Part shown: piece by piece, positions 54,084 to 64,000 of the stretch
Numbering within the stretch: position 1 is the stretch's first letter
Layout: every line of letters starts with the position of its first letter
NCBI GenBank assembly: GCA_030063045.1
Contig: JAQSEB010000114.1
Coordinates: 1,240,001-1,304,000, forward strand
Origin: Pratylenchus scribneri
Taxonomy: Eukaryota > Nematoda > Chromadorea > Rhabditida > Pratylenchidae
DNA: 64,000 nt
Direction of reading: 5' to 3'
The notes under the pieces: model-generated
What the model saw: the letters and a program-made list of their open reading frames with translations, nothing else
Told to the model about the DNA's origin: nothing
Database searches by the model: none
Position numbers and translations under genes: made by a program

Positions 54084-54332
54084 CTAAAAATTCATTTTGG
54101 AAAATTAAAACTTTATTAAAAATTATTAAATGACCATTTATGGAATTTAAAAAAGAAAATAAGACATTAGATGTTGGCTTCAGCCAACATTAGATTTGAG
54201 AGGATATTTCTTAGATATTTTTGAGGGGATAAAGCCGAAATCCTAGAGCTTTTAGCTCTTTTCTAGTTTTAGATCTTATTTGATCCTTGATCTCTTAGCT
54301 CCCTTGTTACGCTGTGGTACCAAAGGACTACT
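54084..54332 (-). repeat. Polinton right terminal inverted repeat
   Basis: Reverse complement of the left repeat with the outer ~39 bp identical and internal differences (small indels), ending CCAAAGGACTACT. Confidence 0.9.
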
Positions 54333-54338
54333 ATTTTA
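54333..54338. repeat. right target-site duplication ATTTTA
   Basis: Exact match to 35420-35425. Confidence 0.93.
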
Positions 54339-55504
54339 TCCAACCTGATTTGGATTTTCTTTAATGAATTTCAAAGCATTGGCCTTGAGAAGTTTTGCGG
54401 AATGCAAATCGGCCAAAGCCAGCAATTCGCACACATTCTCACTGTTCAAGGAAGTTAGCAATTTATTCTCGCAAAACATCTGCGAAATATAAAAATTATT
54501 TTTAAAAAAATACTAAAAATATCATTCAATCACCTTCAATTGGATTAATTCATATTTATCTGCCGCAACCAATAATTCCCCAACAATATTCTCCTTCCCC
54601 TCAAAATTCGGTTTGGTTCCATTGTACCTGAAAATGTAATTTATATTAAAATTTTAGATAAAAAAAAATATTTAGATTTTTTAATGATTTAACTATTTTT
54701 TCAGAACTTTATTTATTCATAAAAATGTTTCGGGCTCACAAAATAATAAACATTTTGATCATTTTTTTTTTCACTTTTTAACGCCATTTTACCTTAAATT
54801 TTAATCCCATAATCATAAGTGCAATTATAAAAATTTTTTAGCTAATTTTCAAATAATTTCTTCAAAAATTTTTTAGCTAAATTTCAAAAAATTTTAAACA
54901 ATTTTTCATAAAAATTTTTAGCAAAATTTCAAAAAATATTTGCGATTTTAGTATTATTTTATCTAATTTTTTTGCCATTTTTAATGACTAAAAATTCGAA
55001 AATAATGTTTTTATGTAATATATGTTAATTGATTATAAAACCAACATGAAACGTAGCATTTGCTCCAAAATTTCTGAATGGATGTCCTCAATTTGGACGA
55101 TTCCATTTTGTGCTTCAATCATTCCATGCTCAAACATTGCCTCAAAAACCGGCGATTGACAGGCCAAAATTCCTTTGTAGACCTTTGGAATAAATTTGAC
55201 TATTAAATGATAAAATTAATAGAGGACCTTAAATTTAATTCCATCGGAAGAGACCAATATGCAGTCTGAATATTTGTCCCCCTTGTTGAATAAATTGCCC
55301 ATGTTTTCAGGAATTTGAGATGAAATTCTGAAATTTAAAATAATTTTAAAAAATATTAAAATGATTTTCATTTTTGACTTACTCAATTCTGACCGGAATT
55401 TCGGCATTAATCTCGACGCTGAAAGTGATTGAATCGGTCGCAGCGTCATACCAGCCGTTTTTGGGATCCATCAAAGCCTGTGTTGTGATTTGTGAAGGAA
55501 ATAT

Positions 55505-56206
55505 TACACTCTATTAGCCATTTTCAATACTCTATTCGCCACTTTCAATATTCTATTCGCCACTTTCAATATTCTATTCGCTATTTTCAATACTCTATTC
55601 GCCACTTTCAATATTCTATTCGCTATTTTCAATACTCTATTCGCCATTTTCAATATTCTATTCGCCATTTTCAATACTCTATTCACCACTTTCAATACTC
55701 TATTCGCCATTTTCAATATTCTATTCGCCATTTTCAATACTCTATTCGCCACTTTCAATACTCTATTCGCCACTTTCAATATTCTATTCACCACTTTCAA
55801 TACTCTATTCGCCATTTTCAATATTCTATTCGCCATTTTCAATACTCTATTCGCCACTTTCAATACTCTATTCGCCACTTTCAATATTCTATTCACCACT
55901 TTCAATACTCTATTCGCCATTTTCAATATTCTATTCGCCATTTTCAATACTCTATTCGCCATTTTCAATACTCTATTCGCCATTTTCAATACTCTATTCG
56001 CCATTTTCAATACTCTATTCGCCACTTTCAATACTCTATTCGCCACTTTCAATATTCTATTCACCACTTTCAATACTCTATTCGCCATTTTCAATATTCT
56101 ATTCGCCATTTTCAATACTCTATTCGCCATTTTCAATACTCTATTCGCCATTTTCAATACTCTATTCGCCATTTTCAATACTCTATTCGCCATTTTCAAT
56201 ACTCTA
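55505..56206. repeat. 21-bp satellite, block 1
   Basis: Units of TTCGCCATTTTCAATACTC + TA with few variants (CACC, ACTTTC, ATTCTA), in the third intron of MATH-BTB paralog 2. Length 21 keeps all frames open, so long spurious frames exist on both strands. Confidence 0.95.
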
Positions 56207-57119
56207 CAGGGTGCGTAAAAAGTTCCCGGACAGATTTTAATATGAAATTTTACCTTTTTACATTCAAGATTTTAAAATTTTCTTTTTAAAATCAAATTCT
56301 CCAATCTTTTTTACCCTTATATCAACTATGATAGGCATGTTAATAATTAACTAAATTATTTTATAATTTTTTAAAAAAAGGTCCATTCATTTTAATCTTG
56401 AAAATCCCTTTTTTGATGAAAAATTCTTTAGGGCATAACTCGAGAATGGGAAAATGAAAATTTATAAAATTTTCAGGATTAATAATTCCATATCCTGGCT
56501 TCATAAATTGCTAAAAATTTTGAACCCCACCTTGAATATAAAAAAGTGGCATTGAAAAATATTGAAAAAATCGTGCGGACTGGAGGAAACCCAAAAATCG
56601 GCCTAAAAATCCCCTTCAAAAATAGTCTCAAAATATGATGGCTGGTCTCAAAATTTGCCTTTTTCATAAAAATAGATAGAAGAGTAATATTTAGGCAGAA
56701 AGAACACAAATGGTCAAAGAAATTCAGAATTTGAAAATTTTGATTTTTCAAATCACATTTTGGTATCAAAAAGTTCGTCTAGGCTAACTTGGTTAATTTT
56801 TAATATTTCGATTTTCCCTTTCGGTATTATTTGACACTACATCTGAGATATTATAAAATATATTTAAAAAATTTTAATTCTCATTTTAAACATTGATAAA
56901 AATTAAGATGGAGTAAAAAATGGGCCGGACATTTGTACACCGAGGAGGACATGTATTCAAGTCCGCCTCCCAAAGGAGAGTCTTCAAATTCCCAAATCTT
57001 TTAATAATTCCAATAAAGGGCATAATAATTTATTATTATACCAAAAATGAAAAAAATTTATTCATCCAAAAAATTTTTATAATAAAAAAACCGTGTCCGG
57101 GAACTTTTTACGCACCCTG
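56207..57119. mobile_element. Tc1/mariner-type non-autonomous element nested in the satellite
   Basis: Inverted ends starting CAGGGTGCGTAAAAAGTTCC are ~25 bp and identical, and it is flanked by TA on both sides (56205-56206 and 57120-57121). The 913-bp interior has no intact transposase. It splits the 21-bp array in two, so it is younger than the array. Confidence 0.88.
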
Positions 57120-57525
57120 TATTCGCCATTTTCAATATTCTATTCGACATTTTCAATACTCTATTCACCACTTTCAATACTCTATTCGACATTTTCAATA
57201 TTCTATTCGCCATTTTCAATATTCTATTCGCCATTTTCAATACTCAATTCGCCACTTTCAATATTCTATTCGCCATTTTCAATATTCTATTCGCCATTTT
57301 CAATATTCTATTCGCCATTTTCAATACTCTATTCGCCATTTTCAATATTCTATTCGCTATTTTCAATACTCTATTCGCCATTTTCAATATTCTATTCGCC
57401 ATTTTCAATATCTATTCGCCATTTTCAATACTCTATTCGCCATTTTCAATATTCTATTCGCCATTTTCAATATCTATTCGCCATTTTCAATACTCAATTC
57501 GCCATTTTCAATACTCTATTCGCCA
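57120..57525. repeat. 21-bp satellite, block 2
   Basis: Continuation of the same 21-bp units after the nested element, with some 20-bp variants at the right end. Confidence 0.95.
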
Positions 57526-58211
57526 AATTAAATACTATCCATTATTTAATAGCCAATAGTCTGTTGTTTTTTAAATTAGTACCAAATTGTTTAAGTCCTT
57601 AATGTATTATTTGAAATGGCACCAATTCTTACCCTAGCTACGATGCCCTAATTTATTTCTCTATTTAATCAAAGCCATAAAACCGACTTTCAATGTCATG
57701 AACTTGGACTGGGCAAATCTATAATCATTCTCCTTTGCATTGAAAGTGTGCTCGATTTCTTTACAGCAGAGATCTTTTTTCCCTTCCTTTTGGGCCAATA
57801 CTTTTAGAACCACTGATGCATTGCAACTCCAGTCTGTGCCTTAAATTTCAAAACTATGGCAAATTTTGAAAAAAAAATCAAACCTTGATTTTCCGCATTG
57901 CATTGTAAGAAATTGGAGAAATATTTACGTGTTGCGCGGCCTTTGCTATACATTTTCCTCGGCACAGAAAGAAATTTAAACTGTAGCCCTCGAACATTGA
58001 TTTGATTTCTAAATCTTCGATATTCTTCACTTCCATTCTTGCCTTCTTCCTGTGCAAATTTGCTTAATTTGTCGATTTTCATTGTAATAACCCTTTTTGA
58101 CTTGTAAACATCACATTGTGCTTTAATATTTTATATTTTATTAATAACTTAATTTTATAAATTACAAAACCTTCATCGACGCTCATTTTTAATCCGCAAT
58201 TGACTTTAAAA

Positions 58212-59097
58212 CAGGGCTGTGCAGGTGCCGGCACGGCACCGTGCCGGCACGGCACGGCACGTGCCGTGCCGTGCCGGCCGAAGGCCGGCACACGATAAAT
58301 GGTGCCGTGCCGTGCCGGCCGAAGGCCGGCACGTGCCATGCCGTGCCAGTTGAGAGTCGTCATGGTGCCGGCACGGTGCCGGCCGAAGGCCGGCAAAATA
58401 TATAATTTATTTATGAATTTATAAGTGAAGATGAATATTAATAAAATAATAGTATTGTATTTGAATTTCTCAATTTAAAATTATATAATAATTAATATGA
58501 TATCATTTCCCTTTTTCATTGCATTTTAATAAAAGGAACATTTATAAATTTCTAAAGATGTTTGATTTTATATATGAAGATAATATTAGTTTACTCATTG
58601 TGTTTTATTTTAAGAATTTATGGCCCAAAGGCCACATGTTGGTACATTCACTTTCGCACTTCACAGCACATAGCCGAATGGTAGCTTTGCCTGGCGATGG
58701 CTGCCTTTGCCTTCTTTATTCCCTTTCCCTTATTTTCTATCCTCACTTCATTTTTCCTACATTATGCGTTGCATTGATTGCCCCTAAGGATATTTCTTTT
58801 TTGTTTACTATTTGATGAATGATGAATCATGAATAACGCTAACGCTATTAATAAAAATTATATAATTCTTTAAAAATATTATTAGATCATAGAATATCCG
58901 CAAAATTATGATTTCTCGATCTCGCTCTGGTTCGAGATCTCCTCAGGCTAATCCAGATAGTGGAATGTTGGATTTGGATTTTTAAACAAAATTTTAACGT
59001 GATGCCGGCACGGTGCCGGCATGTGTCGTGCCGTGCCGGCCGAAGGCCGGCACGTGCCGTGCCGTGCCGGCCGAAGGCCGGCACCTGCACAGCCCTG
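58212..59097. mobile_element. hAT-type non-autonomous fold-back element
   Basis: Flanked by an exact 8-bp duplication CTTTAAAA (58204-58211 and 59098-59105). Ends are CAGGGCTGTGCAGGTGCCGG and its inverse, continuing into GC-rich palindromic arrays of GTGCCGGCACGG and GGCCGAAGGCCGGC. An 8-bp duplication and a CAGGG end fit the hAT superfamily. The AT-rich interior (58.4-59.0 kb) has no transposase. Confidence 0.9.
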
Positions 59098-59105
59098 CTT
59101 TAAAA

Positions 59106-59714
59106 TCGACTTTAATATTGTTTAAGAGGTTTAAAAATTCAGTCATCAAAAAATAAAAGCAAATTTTTTTTGTCTGAAAATTTTTTTCCATTTTTTCGTT
59201 TTTTTTGTAAAAAAGTCGACCCCGTGGACCCACCCCGATCCCCCCCGTGGGGACCCATAAAATCCCGACCTCGACCCCGGCCCCGTGTCGAGCACCAACC
59301 CCGACCCCGATCCCGTGCGAAGCTTAGACCACTCTGACCCCGTGGACCGGTCCCGATCCCGACTTTTTCAAACCCTAGTTGAAATCTCCTAGGAGAAGTT
59401 GAAATTAACACACTATTTCTCACTTTTTTGGTTAGAGAAGCAGATAAAAGTGAGTGTGACATAGGGAATATAAAGAAAGAAAGAAAAGGAGAGCATGTTA
59501 GAGAGTGTGGCAGACAGTTAGAGAAATTTCAACTTCTCCTAGGAGATTTCAACTTCTCCTGAAGTTTAACTTCCAAAAACTGCCAGAAAAAGCTGATGTT
59601 ACCCAACCAATAAAATATCCAATGAAAACTAAATAAGTAGATTTTTTGATTTTTTCTTACAATAATTTTTAGGTATATGATTAATATGTTTATAAATTTG
59701 ATTATAAAACCAAC
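59106..59714. other. repeat-rich stretch between paralogs 2 and 3
   Basis: 59,205-59,370 is a degenerate GC-rich repeat of GACCCCG/CCCCGACC. 59379-59552 is a short element with perfect 28-bp inverted ends (TTGAAATCTCCTAGGAGAAG + TTGAAATT and complement). No exon. The missing 3' exons of paralog 3 are not here. Confidence 0.6.
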
Positions 59715-61054
59715 ATGAAATGTAGCATTGGTTCCAACACCTCCGACCGGATATCAGGAATACGGACGATTCCATCCTGTGCTTCGACCATTCCATGTTG
59801 GAACATTCCCGCAAAAACCGGAGAAGAACATGCCAAAATTCCTTTATAGGCCTTGAATTACATAAAACATAATTATAATTATATTATAGAGCAAAATTAT
59901 GATTAACCTTGAATTCGATTTTATCCGAGCTGATCAAAACGCAGTCAAAAAATTGGTCCCTTTTGTCGAACAAATTACACATGTTTTGAGGCATTTGTGA
60001 TGGAATTCTAAAAAAATTTAAAAAATTAATCGAAAATATTTTTATAAAAATTATTAAAATTACTAACCATTTCTATTCCCACTGGAATATCGGCATTAAT
60101 TTCGACACAGAGAGTGATTGAATCGGTCTTTGCATCATACCAGCCTTCTTCGGGATCCATCAACCTCTATTTTTTGGGAAAAAGTCAAATATATTAAATT
60201 TGAACTAAGTAATTGAAACCGAAAAGTTACATGGTCTAGGTCTGAGTAGCCCAACTTAAGGAATTTGTTGCCATTTATAATAACTCATTAGGACGTAATT
60301 TTGATGATTTTAGTATCAAATTAAATAGCATTGTTGACTTTCTAATGAAATTAAATTTATTTAAATAAATTTTGGCCAATTTAAATAAAATTAATATAAT
60401 TAGATAGCCAATCTGCTTTTTAATAGCAAAATCATTCAAATTTGATGGTTCATTTCTTCCCTTTATTAGTTAATAAGTTACTACGGGTTTTAAAATACTA
60501 GCTTGTTTTTTTGAGAGGTATTTTAATTCTCTTTAATTTCGGTCATCTTGATCCAAACAAAAACTTACTTCTAAAGTCATGAACTGCGCAAAACCCCAAT
60601 CCTTTTCCTTTGCATTGTAAGTACGCTCAATTTTTCGACAGTGGTCTTCTTTTCCTTCCTTCTGGGCCAGCACTTTCAGACTGGCTGATGCATGGCAACT
60701 CCAATCTGTGCCTTAAATTCCGAAATTGTAGCGAATTTTGAAAAAAATTAGACCTTGATTTTCTGCATTGCATTGTAAAAAATAGCCGAGACTTTTGTAC
60801 ACATAACAAGTAAAACCGTCTCTAACAGGATGGTGGTGTTGATTTATTCTCGGTGTGGCAATAATTTTCCATAGTATCCCGCGAACATAGATTGGATCGC
60901 TAAGTCTGCGAGCATCTTCCCCTTCCTTTACAAATTCGCTTAACTTGTCGATTTTCATTTTAATAACTCCAGTTGGCTTGTAAGAATCATACACTAAATT
61001 AATTTTATTTTTTTTATTAATTTAAAAAAGTAGAAAACCTTTTTCGACGTTCAT
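59715..61054 (-). pseudogene. MATH-BTB paralog 3, truncated and probably out of frame
   Basis: Exons 61054-61039, 60993-60754, 60711-60569, 60166-60068, 60007-59908, 59851-59715. The MATH part is well preserved (RRLSDPIYVRGILWKI, YFLQCNAENQ, DWSCHASASLKVL, KDWGFAQFMTLE), then first half of BTB (DCVLISSDKIEFK, SSPVFAGMFQHGM). Two defects: the donor after GIEM leaves phase 0 whereas the next acceptor needs phase 2 (the sister gene has GA before GTAAGT), and the three exons that follow in paralog 2 are absent. Either a pseudogene, or a short MATH protein if the defect is bypassed. Confidence 0.75.
60285..60470. mobile_element. MITE-2 fragment
   Basis: Contains TTTTGATGATTTTAGTATCA and AGATAGCCAATCTGCTTTTT arms with the centre deleted, in an intron of paralog 3. 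Confidence 0.55.
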
Positions 61055-61560
61055 TTTTAATCCGCAATTGATTTTAAATTTGAATTTAGTATTGTTTAAA
61101 ATGGAACTTTCTGCTTAAATAAATATAATATTAATATTAGTGATAAATTCATTTGTAAAATTTTGTGAAATATTTATAATTAAATATATAAATAATAAAA
61201 TGTACAAGAAAAATAGATTTAAAATTTTATTCATTTATTTAAATTTGATCGGAGAAAGGCATAAAACAAGAACAAAACAGAGGAAGGAGGAATGGGGGAG
61301 CCCAGAAACCGCAAGAACATTCTTTGGTGGGAATGGATGGAAAACATATTAAAATACATCGGAAACATAAAATCAAATATTTTAGGATCGAATCCACTTA
61401 AAAAAATGAACACAAATTAAAATGTTGGGCCCCAAAAGATGAAATTAACACACAAAATATTCAATTGGAATTATGCACACCGCCAAAATCCATTCATTTT
61501 TTCTTCTTTCCATGAAAATTCTCATCCATTTGCCAATTAAGCTGCCACCACCGCCGTGTT

Positions 61561-62365
61561 CTACGCCTGCACATCGACAAGTTCGGCCGGAAGAGGACTC
61601 TGAAAAATGAATGGAAATTTTATTGTAAAATTTATCTTAAAAGTTATCTTACCTTTGGATGTTTGGACTCAAAATGTTGTTTGTACGTTTTCGGATCGGG
61701 CATTTGGGCCTGAAATTAATTTTTGAAGTTTATTTTTAAGCCATTTTTCTAATTAGAATTTTAATTTCATTAAAATGCCATTTATCTTAGCAATTTTTAT
61801 AACTAATTTGAACTATTTTTGTCTGTAGCGGTCCAAGTTGGAGGTGTTTAAAATAATTGTTCAAGAATTGAACCAATTTTGATGATTTTAATATCAAATT
61901 AAAGAGCAGACTTTCGGCTATCCATAGATATTAATTTTATTTAAATTGGTTCAGAATTAACGGAATTACGCTAGAAAAACCACCTCAAATTTTGCTAATC
62001 CATAGAAAAGGTCAATTTCAATGGTTTTTGGCCATAACTTCATCATTTCTAAACCAATTTAAATAAAATCAATATCATTGGATAGCCAAGTCTGCTCTTT
62101 AATTTGATACCAAAATCATCAAAATTGGTTCAGACTTTGAGCTATTTCTGTCGGCGCCAAGTGGCCCGGTGACAAGTTGGTTCTCATCCATATTTGCTCC
62201 AAATTTTTTATTATCAAAAATGTAATCAACCATGCAAACTGTGCATTTGTAAGTGAGCGCTTTGGCGGCAGCTGCCTTCTGATTACTGCCCTGACTTTTC
62301 TGCATCTGCTTTTGCTTCTCCTGATTCTTTTGTTGCGACAATGCCTTTTGATGACCGCGGGCCAT
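61561..62365 (-). CDS. ZNF706-like small C2H2 zinc-finger protein, 76 aa
   Basis: Exons 62365-62231, 61709-61653, 61599-61561 with phase-0 junctions give 76 residues, the length of the vertebrate protein. It begins MARGHQKALSQQKN, has a basic Gln/Lys-rich N-terminal half (4F5/SERF-like), then one C2H2 finger (CTVCM ... QHFESKH) and ends SPLPAELVDVQA. In vertebrates the protein is a nuclear regulator reported to repress KLF4 translation; SERF-like segments also affect protein aggregation. The function in nematodes is not known to me. Its first intron contains a MITE-2 copy. Confidence 0.93.
61850..62145. mobile_element. MITE-2 copy, best preserved
   Basis: Left arm TTGAACCAATTTTGATGATT...AGAGCAGACTTTCGGCTATC; right arm is its near-perfect inverse ending ATCAAAATTGGTTCAGACTT. 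It lies within the first intron of the ZNF706-like gene. Confidence 0.8.
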
Positions 62366-62620
62366 TTTTCTTTGCTGTTGTTGGCTTTTGAACGGTTTTC
62401 TGAGCTAAAATTTTATATATAATTAAAATGAATTAAAAAGATAAATATGAATGGTAAAAAACACATAAAATAAATTATTAAAATTAATTAAATTATTTTT
62501 TGTAATATTTAAATTCAAAATAAATTTGTTGGTGTAAAAATAACAAAATCAAATCAATTTTCATCAAAATTTGTTCGAATTTTCTCTAATCCTTCATCCT
62601 CCTTCTCTTCCATTTTGGTC

Positions 62621-63638
62621 CTATTCAATTATGCACACGGCCCCTTGCGCTTCCAGTTTGGCCTTCATCTCTTCCGCCTCGGCCATTCCAATGTCGCCTT
62701 TGATTTCCACCGGTGCAGATTCGATCAACTTTTTGGCTTGAATCAAATTTGTTCCTATCATCAGCGAACGCACTTCTTTGATCAGGGCAACCTTCTTGGA
62801 TTCGTCAAATTTTTCCAATTTTAGCTGAAAAAAAATGGTAGAAATATTTATTAATTTTTATTGATTTTCAGGATTTTAGGCCTATGCTTAAATTTTTAGG
62901 GTTAGTTTTAGGTTGGCAAGGGTTTATAAAATAAATTTCAAAAGTTTTTTGAAATTTTCGACCAGCGAGAAAACTTCACTTTTGCGAAATTTTGAGGTCG
63001 TGGGTTCGAATCCTCTCTGATGCAAATATTTTTTTCGAGCTTGGTTACCACTTTAATTCATTTTTATACATTCGTAAGTATATTTTTTGCCGAAAATACA
63101 GTTTATTAGAACAAAAAATCCTTTAACATTTACTCCCCTATATTCGTTATTTGAGCGAATGGAATAGCCTACAGCCAGATATGAAAATGATTATTTTGCT
63201 AATAATTTTCTTTGTAATTTTAACATTTCTTTGCCTCATAAATTTTCTAATTTTCCCGCTATTTCAAATCAATAAATAAACCAAAACCAAATGAATAAAA
63301 CATAGAATGAGTCACCAATTTTTTATAGCCAAACTTTAATTCTATTTTGAATTCATAATTTTTGACTCGCCGTGTATGATGTTTTGGTCGGTTTTATGTC
63401 AGCCTCCTCCTGCTGTTGCTGCTGTCCTAGACAAATTTTATGGGGAAATTATCAATTTCACTCGGCAAAAGTAACCTGCATTTCCTTGCTGTTGTGCCGC
63501 CGCCGCTGCTGCCATCATTCCGGCCATTGGCATCATCATTGCCGAGCCCATCGGCTGGTCGGGAATGTTCAGCCGTTTTTTGAGTGCATAATTGAGGTCG
63601 GACGCTTCCAACAGTGAAAGTGAGGCAATTTGTTCCAC
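62621..63638 (-). CDS. mrpl-12: mitochondrial ribosomal protein bL12m (L7/L12), 3' exons
   Basis: Exons 63638-63476, 63426-63371 and 62824-62621 (stop) encode 140 residues. The first has the dimerisation domain (VEQIASLSLLEASDLNYALKK), followed by an Ala/Met/Gln-rich hinge. The last has the C-terminal factor-binding domain (LIKEVRSLMIGTNLIQAKKL, MAEAEEMKAKLEAQGA). The protein forms the stalk of the mitoribosome that recruits translation factors. The upstream exon with the targeting peptide is not identified and may lie beyond the window. The second intron uses a GC donor (ACG|GCGAGT), the only choice that keeps frame. Confidence 0.92.
62955..63040 (+). repeat. possible tRNA-derived SINE fragment
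   Basis: Contains a near-consensus RNA polymerase III B box (GGGTTCGAATCCT) followed by a T-rich tract, within the MRPL12 intron. T-arm pairing is poor and no acceptor stem is found, so it is not a functional tRNA gene. Confidence 0.3.
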
Positions 63639-63794
63639 CTGAAGTTTTTTGTGATTGGTGAATGATGAAATGAAATATTATAATGGTTTAAGGAGGATTT
63701 TGTCCAAAATTCCCAAAACCATTATACAAAATTGGAGAGCTGGTCAAGAGTCAAGACACATTGAATGGTATATAATTATAATTTGCCATGGTTT

Positions 63795-63900
63795 GGTCAA
63801 CAATTAAAGGGTATTAAACGGTTTAAACCTATTTTGGTTTAATGGTTTAAAACTAATAAGTTAAAATTGGTTAAACCCAAACTAAAACTTAATCAAATTA
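63795..63900 (-). repeat. dispersed relative of the 46-bp repeat
   Basis: CAACAATTAAAGGGTATTAA then ACGGTTTAAACC, the reverse complement of the 3.7-kb array unit, followed by the same flank (AAATTGGTTAAACCCAAAC). It lies in the upstream part of MRPL12. Confidence 0.7.
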
Positions 63901-64000
63901 AGCGTCTTGACCAGATCTATCAATTGAGTATAGGGTTTACTGGTCTAGGATAAACCTTTGAACCGTTAAAACCCTCTTTTCGAATATTTTCTTTTTTAGG

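Larger units (their letters stand above)
35426..54332. mobile_element. complete Maverick/Polinton virus-like transposon (18,907 bp)
   Basis: Bounded by inverted repeats beginning AGTAGTCCTTTGGTACCACA and by a perfect 6-bp target duplication. It holds the full core set: DNA polymerase B, RVE integrase with chromodomain, packaging ATPase, adenain-like protease, double-jelly-roll capsid protein and penton-like protein, none with an internal stop. The polymerase and cargo genes at the left are mostly on the plus strand; all structural genes are on the minus strand. Extra cargo: PAZ-domain protein, toxin-like-domain protein, zinc-ribbon protein and small spliced membrane proteins at the right end. 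No gB-like fusogen such as reported for some Caenorhabditis Mavericks is seen. Intact ORFs and target duplication indicate a recent insertion. Confidence 0.96.
54345..58186 (-). pseudogene. MATH-BTB gene (paralog 2), first eight exons, interrupted by the Polinton
   Basis: Exons 58186-58171, 58120-57884, 57839-57688, 55477-55383, 55327-55228, 55182-55046, 54627-54534, 54479-54345; with the stranded ninth exon (35383-35237) all nine join in frame to 370 aa. MATH domain of USP7-like type first (INVRGLQFKF, FLQCNAENQ, DWSCNAS), then BTB (YSDCILVSSDGIKFKVYKG, QSPVFEAMFEHGM), then C-terminal helices (ALADLHSAKLLKANALKF). Such proteins are substrate adaptors for cullin-3 ligases. The Polinton sits 7 bp into the last intron on this side. 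Unspliced reading stops three codons past the exon (GTT GGA TAA), which would give a truncated protein lacking the last ~49 residues. The third intron carries a 2-kb satellite with a nested transposon. Confidence 0.88.

Noticed and set aside
35426..54332. Adenovirus or other animal virus genome fragment
   Set aside because: RVE integrase with chromodomain, 6-bp target duplication and long inverted repeats identify a Polinton; adenovirus-like parts are shared ancestry.
55492..56289. Long open frames on both strands over the 21-bp array
   Set aside because: A 21-bp unit leaves frames open by arithmetic; it is intronic satellite DNA.
58519..58815. 98-codon frame inside the hAT-type element
   Set aside because: No transposase motif; composition is that of AT-rich filler and the element is non-autonomous.
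62955..63040. tRNA gene
   Set aside because: B box is good but the T stem pairs poorly, no acceptor stem or A box fits, and it lies in an intron; at most a SINE remnant.

Overview
The window is eukaryotic and most likely from a nematode. Genes are split by many introns, mostly GT-AG, and the host genes include a cathepsin B cysteine protease, a ZNF706-type small zinc-finger protein, a mitochondrial ribosomal protein L12 gene and a tandem family of MATH-BTB genes whose MATH part resembles that of USP7. An AT-rich base composition, many short palindromic transposons and one GC-AG intron fit a plant-parasitic (tylenchid) nematode, but the species is inference. All host genes recognised with confidence lie on the minus strand.

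Layout. 0.1-6.8 kb: a multi-exon gene for an unrecognised single-pass membrane protein, with repeats or MITEs in most of its larger introns. 9.0-14.7 kb: a nine-exon cathepsin B gene that can be read in frame from signal peptide to stop. 15.8-32.2 kb: a 16.4-kb satellite array of ~26-bp units (core TTTCCGGAAA) with ~1-kb higher-order repeats. 32.6-61.1 kb: three MATH/BTB paralogs. The first is intact but has lost its BTB domain. The second is split by a large virus-like transposon. The third is degenerate. A fold-back element (33.9-35.0 kb), a hAT-type element with an 8-bp target duplication (58.2-59.1 kb) and a Tc1/mariner-type element nested in a 21-bp satellite (55.5-57.5 kb) lie among them. 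61.6-63.6 kb: the ZNF706-like gene and MRPL12 (5' end outside the confident model).

The centrepiece is an apparently complete Maverick/Polinton (35,426-54,332; 18.9 kb) with ~250-bp terminal inverted repeats starting AG and a perfect 6-bp target-site duplication, ATTTTA. It carries protein-primed DNA polymerase B, RVE integrase with chromodomain, adenain-like protease, packaging ATPase, double-jelly-roll major capsid protein, a penton-like minor capsid protein with a large mucin-like insert, core-like proteins and several small membrane proteins. Many of its genes have their own TATATAA/TATAAAA box about 35-55 bp upstream of the start codon, which helps choose start codons.

Between the polymerase and the protease sits a cargo module (39.7-41.8 kb) not part of the usual Polinton core. 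It holds a small zinc-ribbon protein, a 176-aa protein resembling a domain I associate with fungal and bacterial toxin-like proteins, and a 220-aa protein that is essentially a stand-alone Argonaute-type PAZ domain plus a Cys/His cluster and acidic tail. A virus-like element carrying a PAZ domain without PIWI suggests interference with host small-RNA silencing. This is the most interesting candidate for an undescribed system here. CRE-type (TGACGT) palindromes lie in the promoters of this module.

The element inserted in a very short intron of the second MATH-BTB gene, separating its last exon by 19 kb. Coding is intact across the Polinton ORFs, so the insertion is probably recent.
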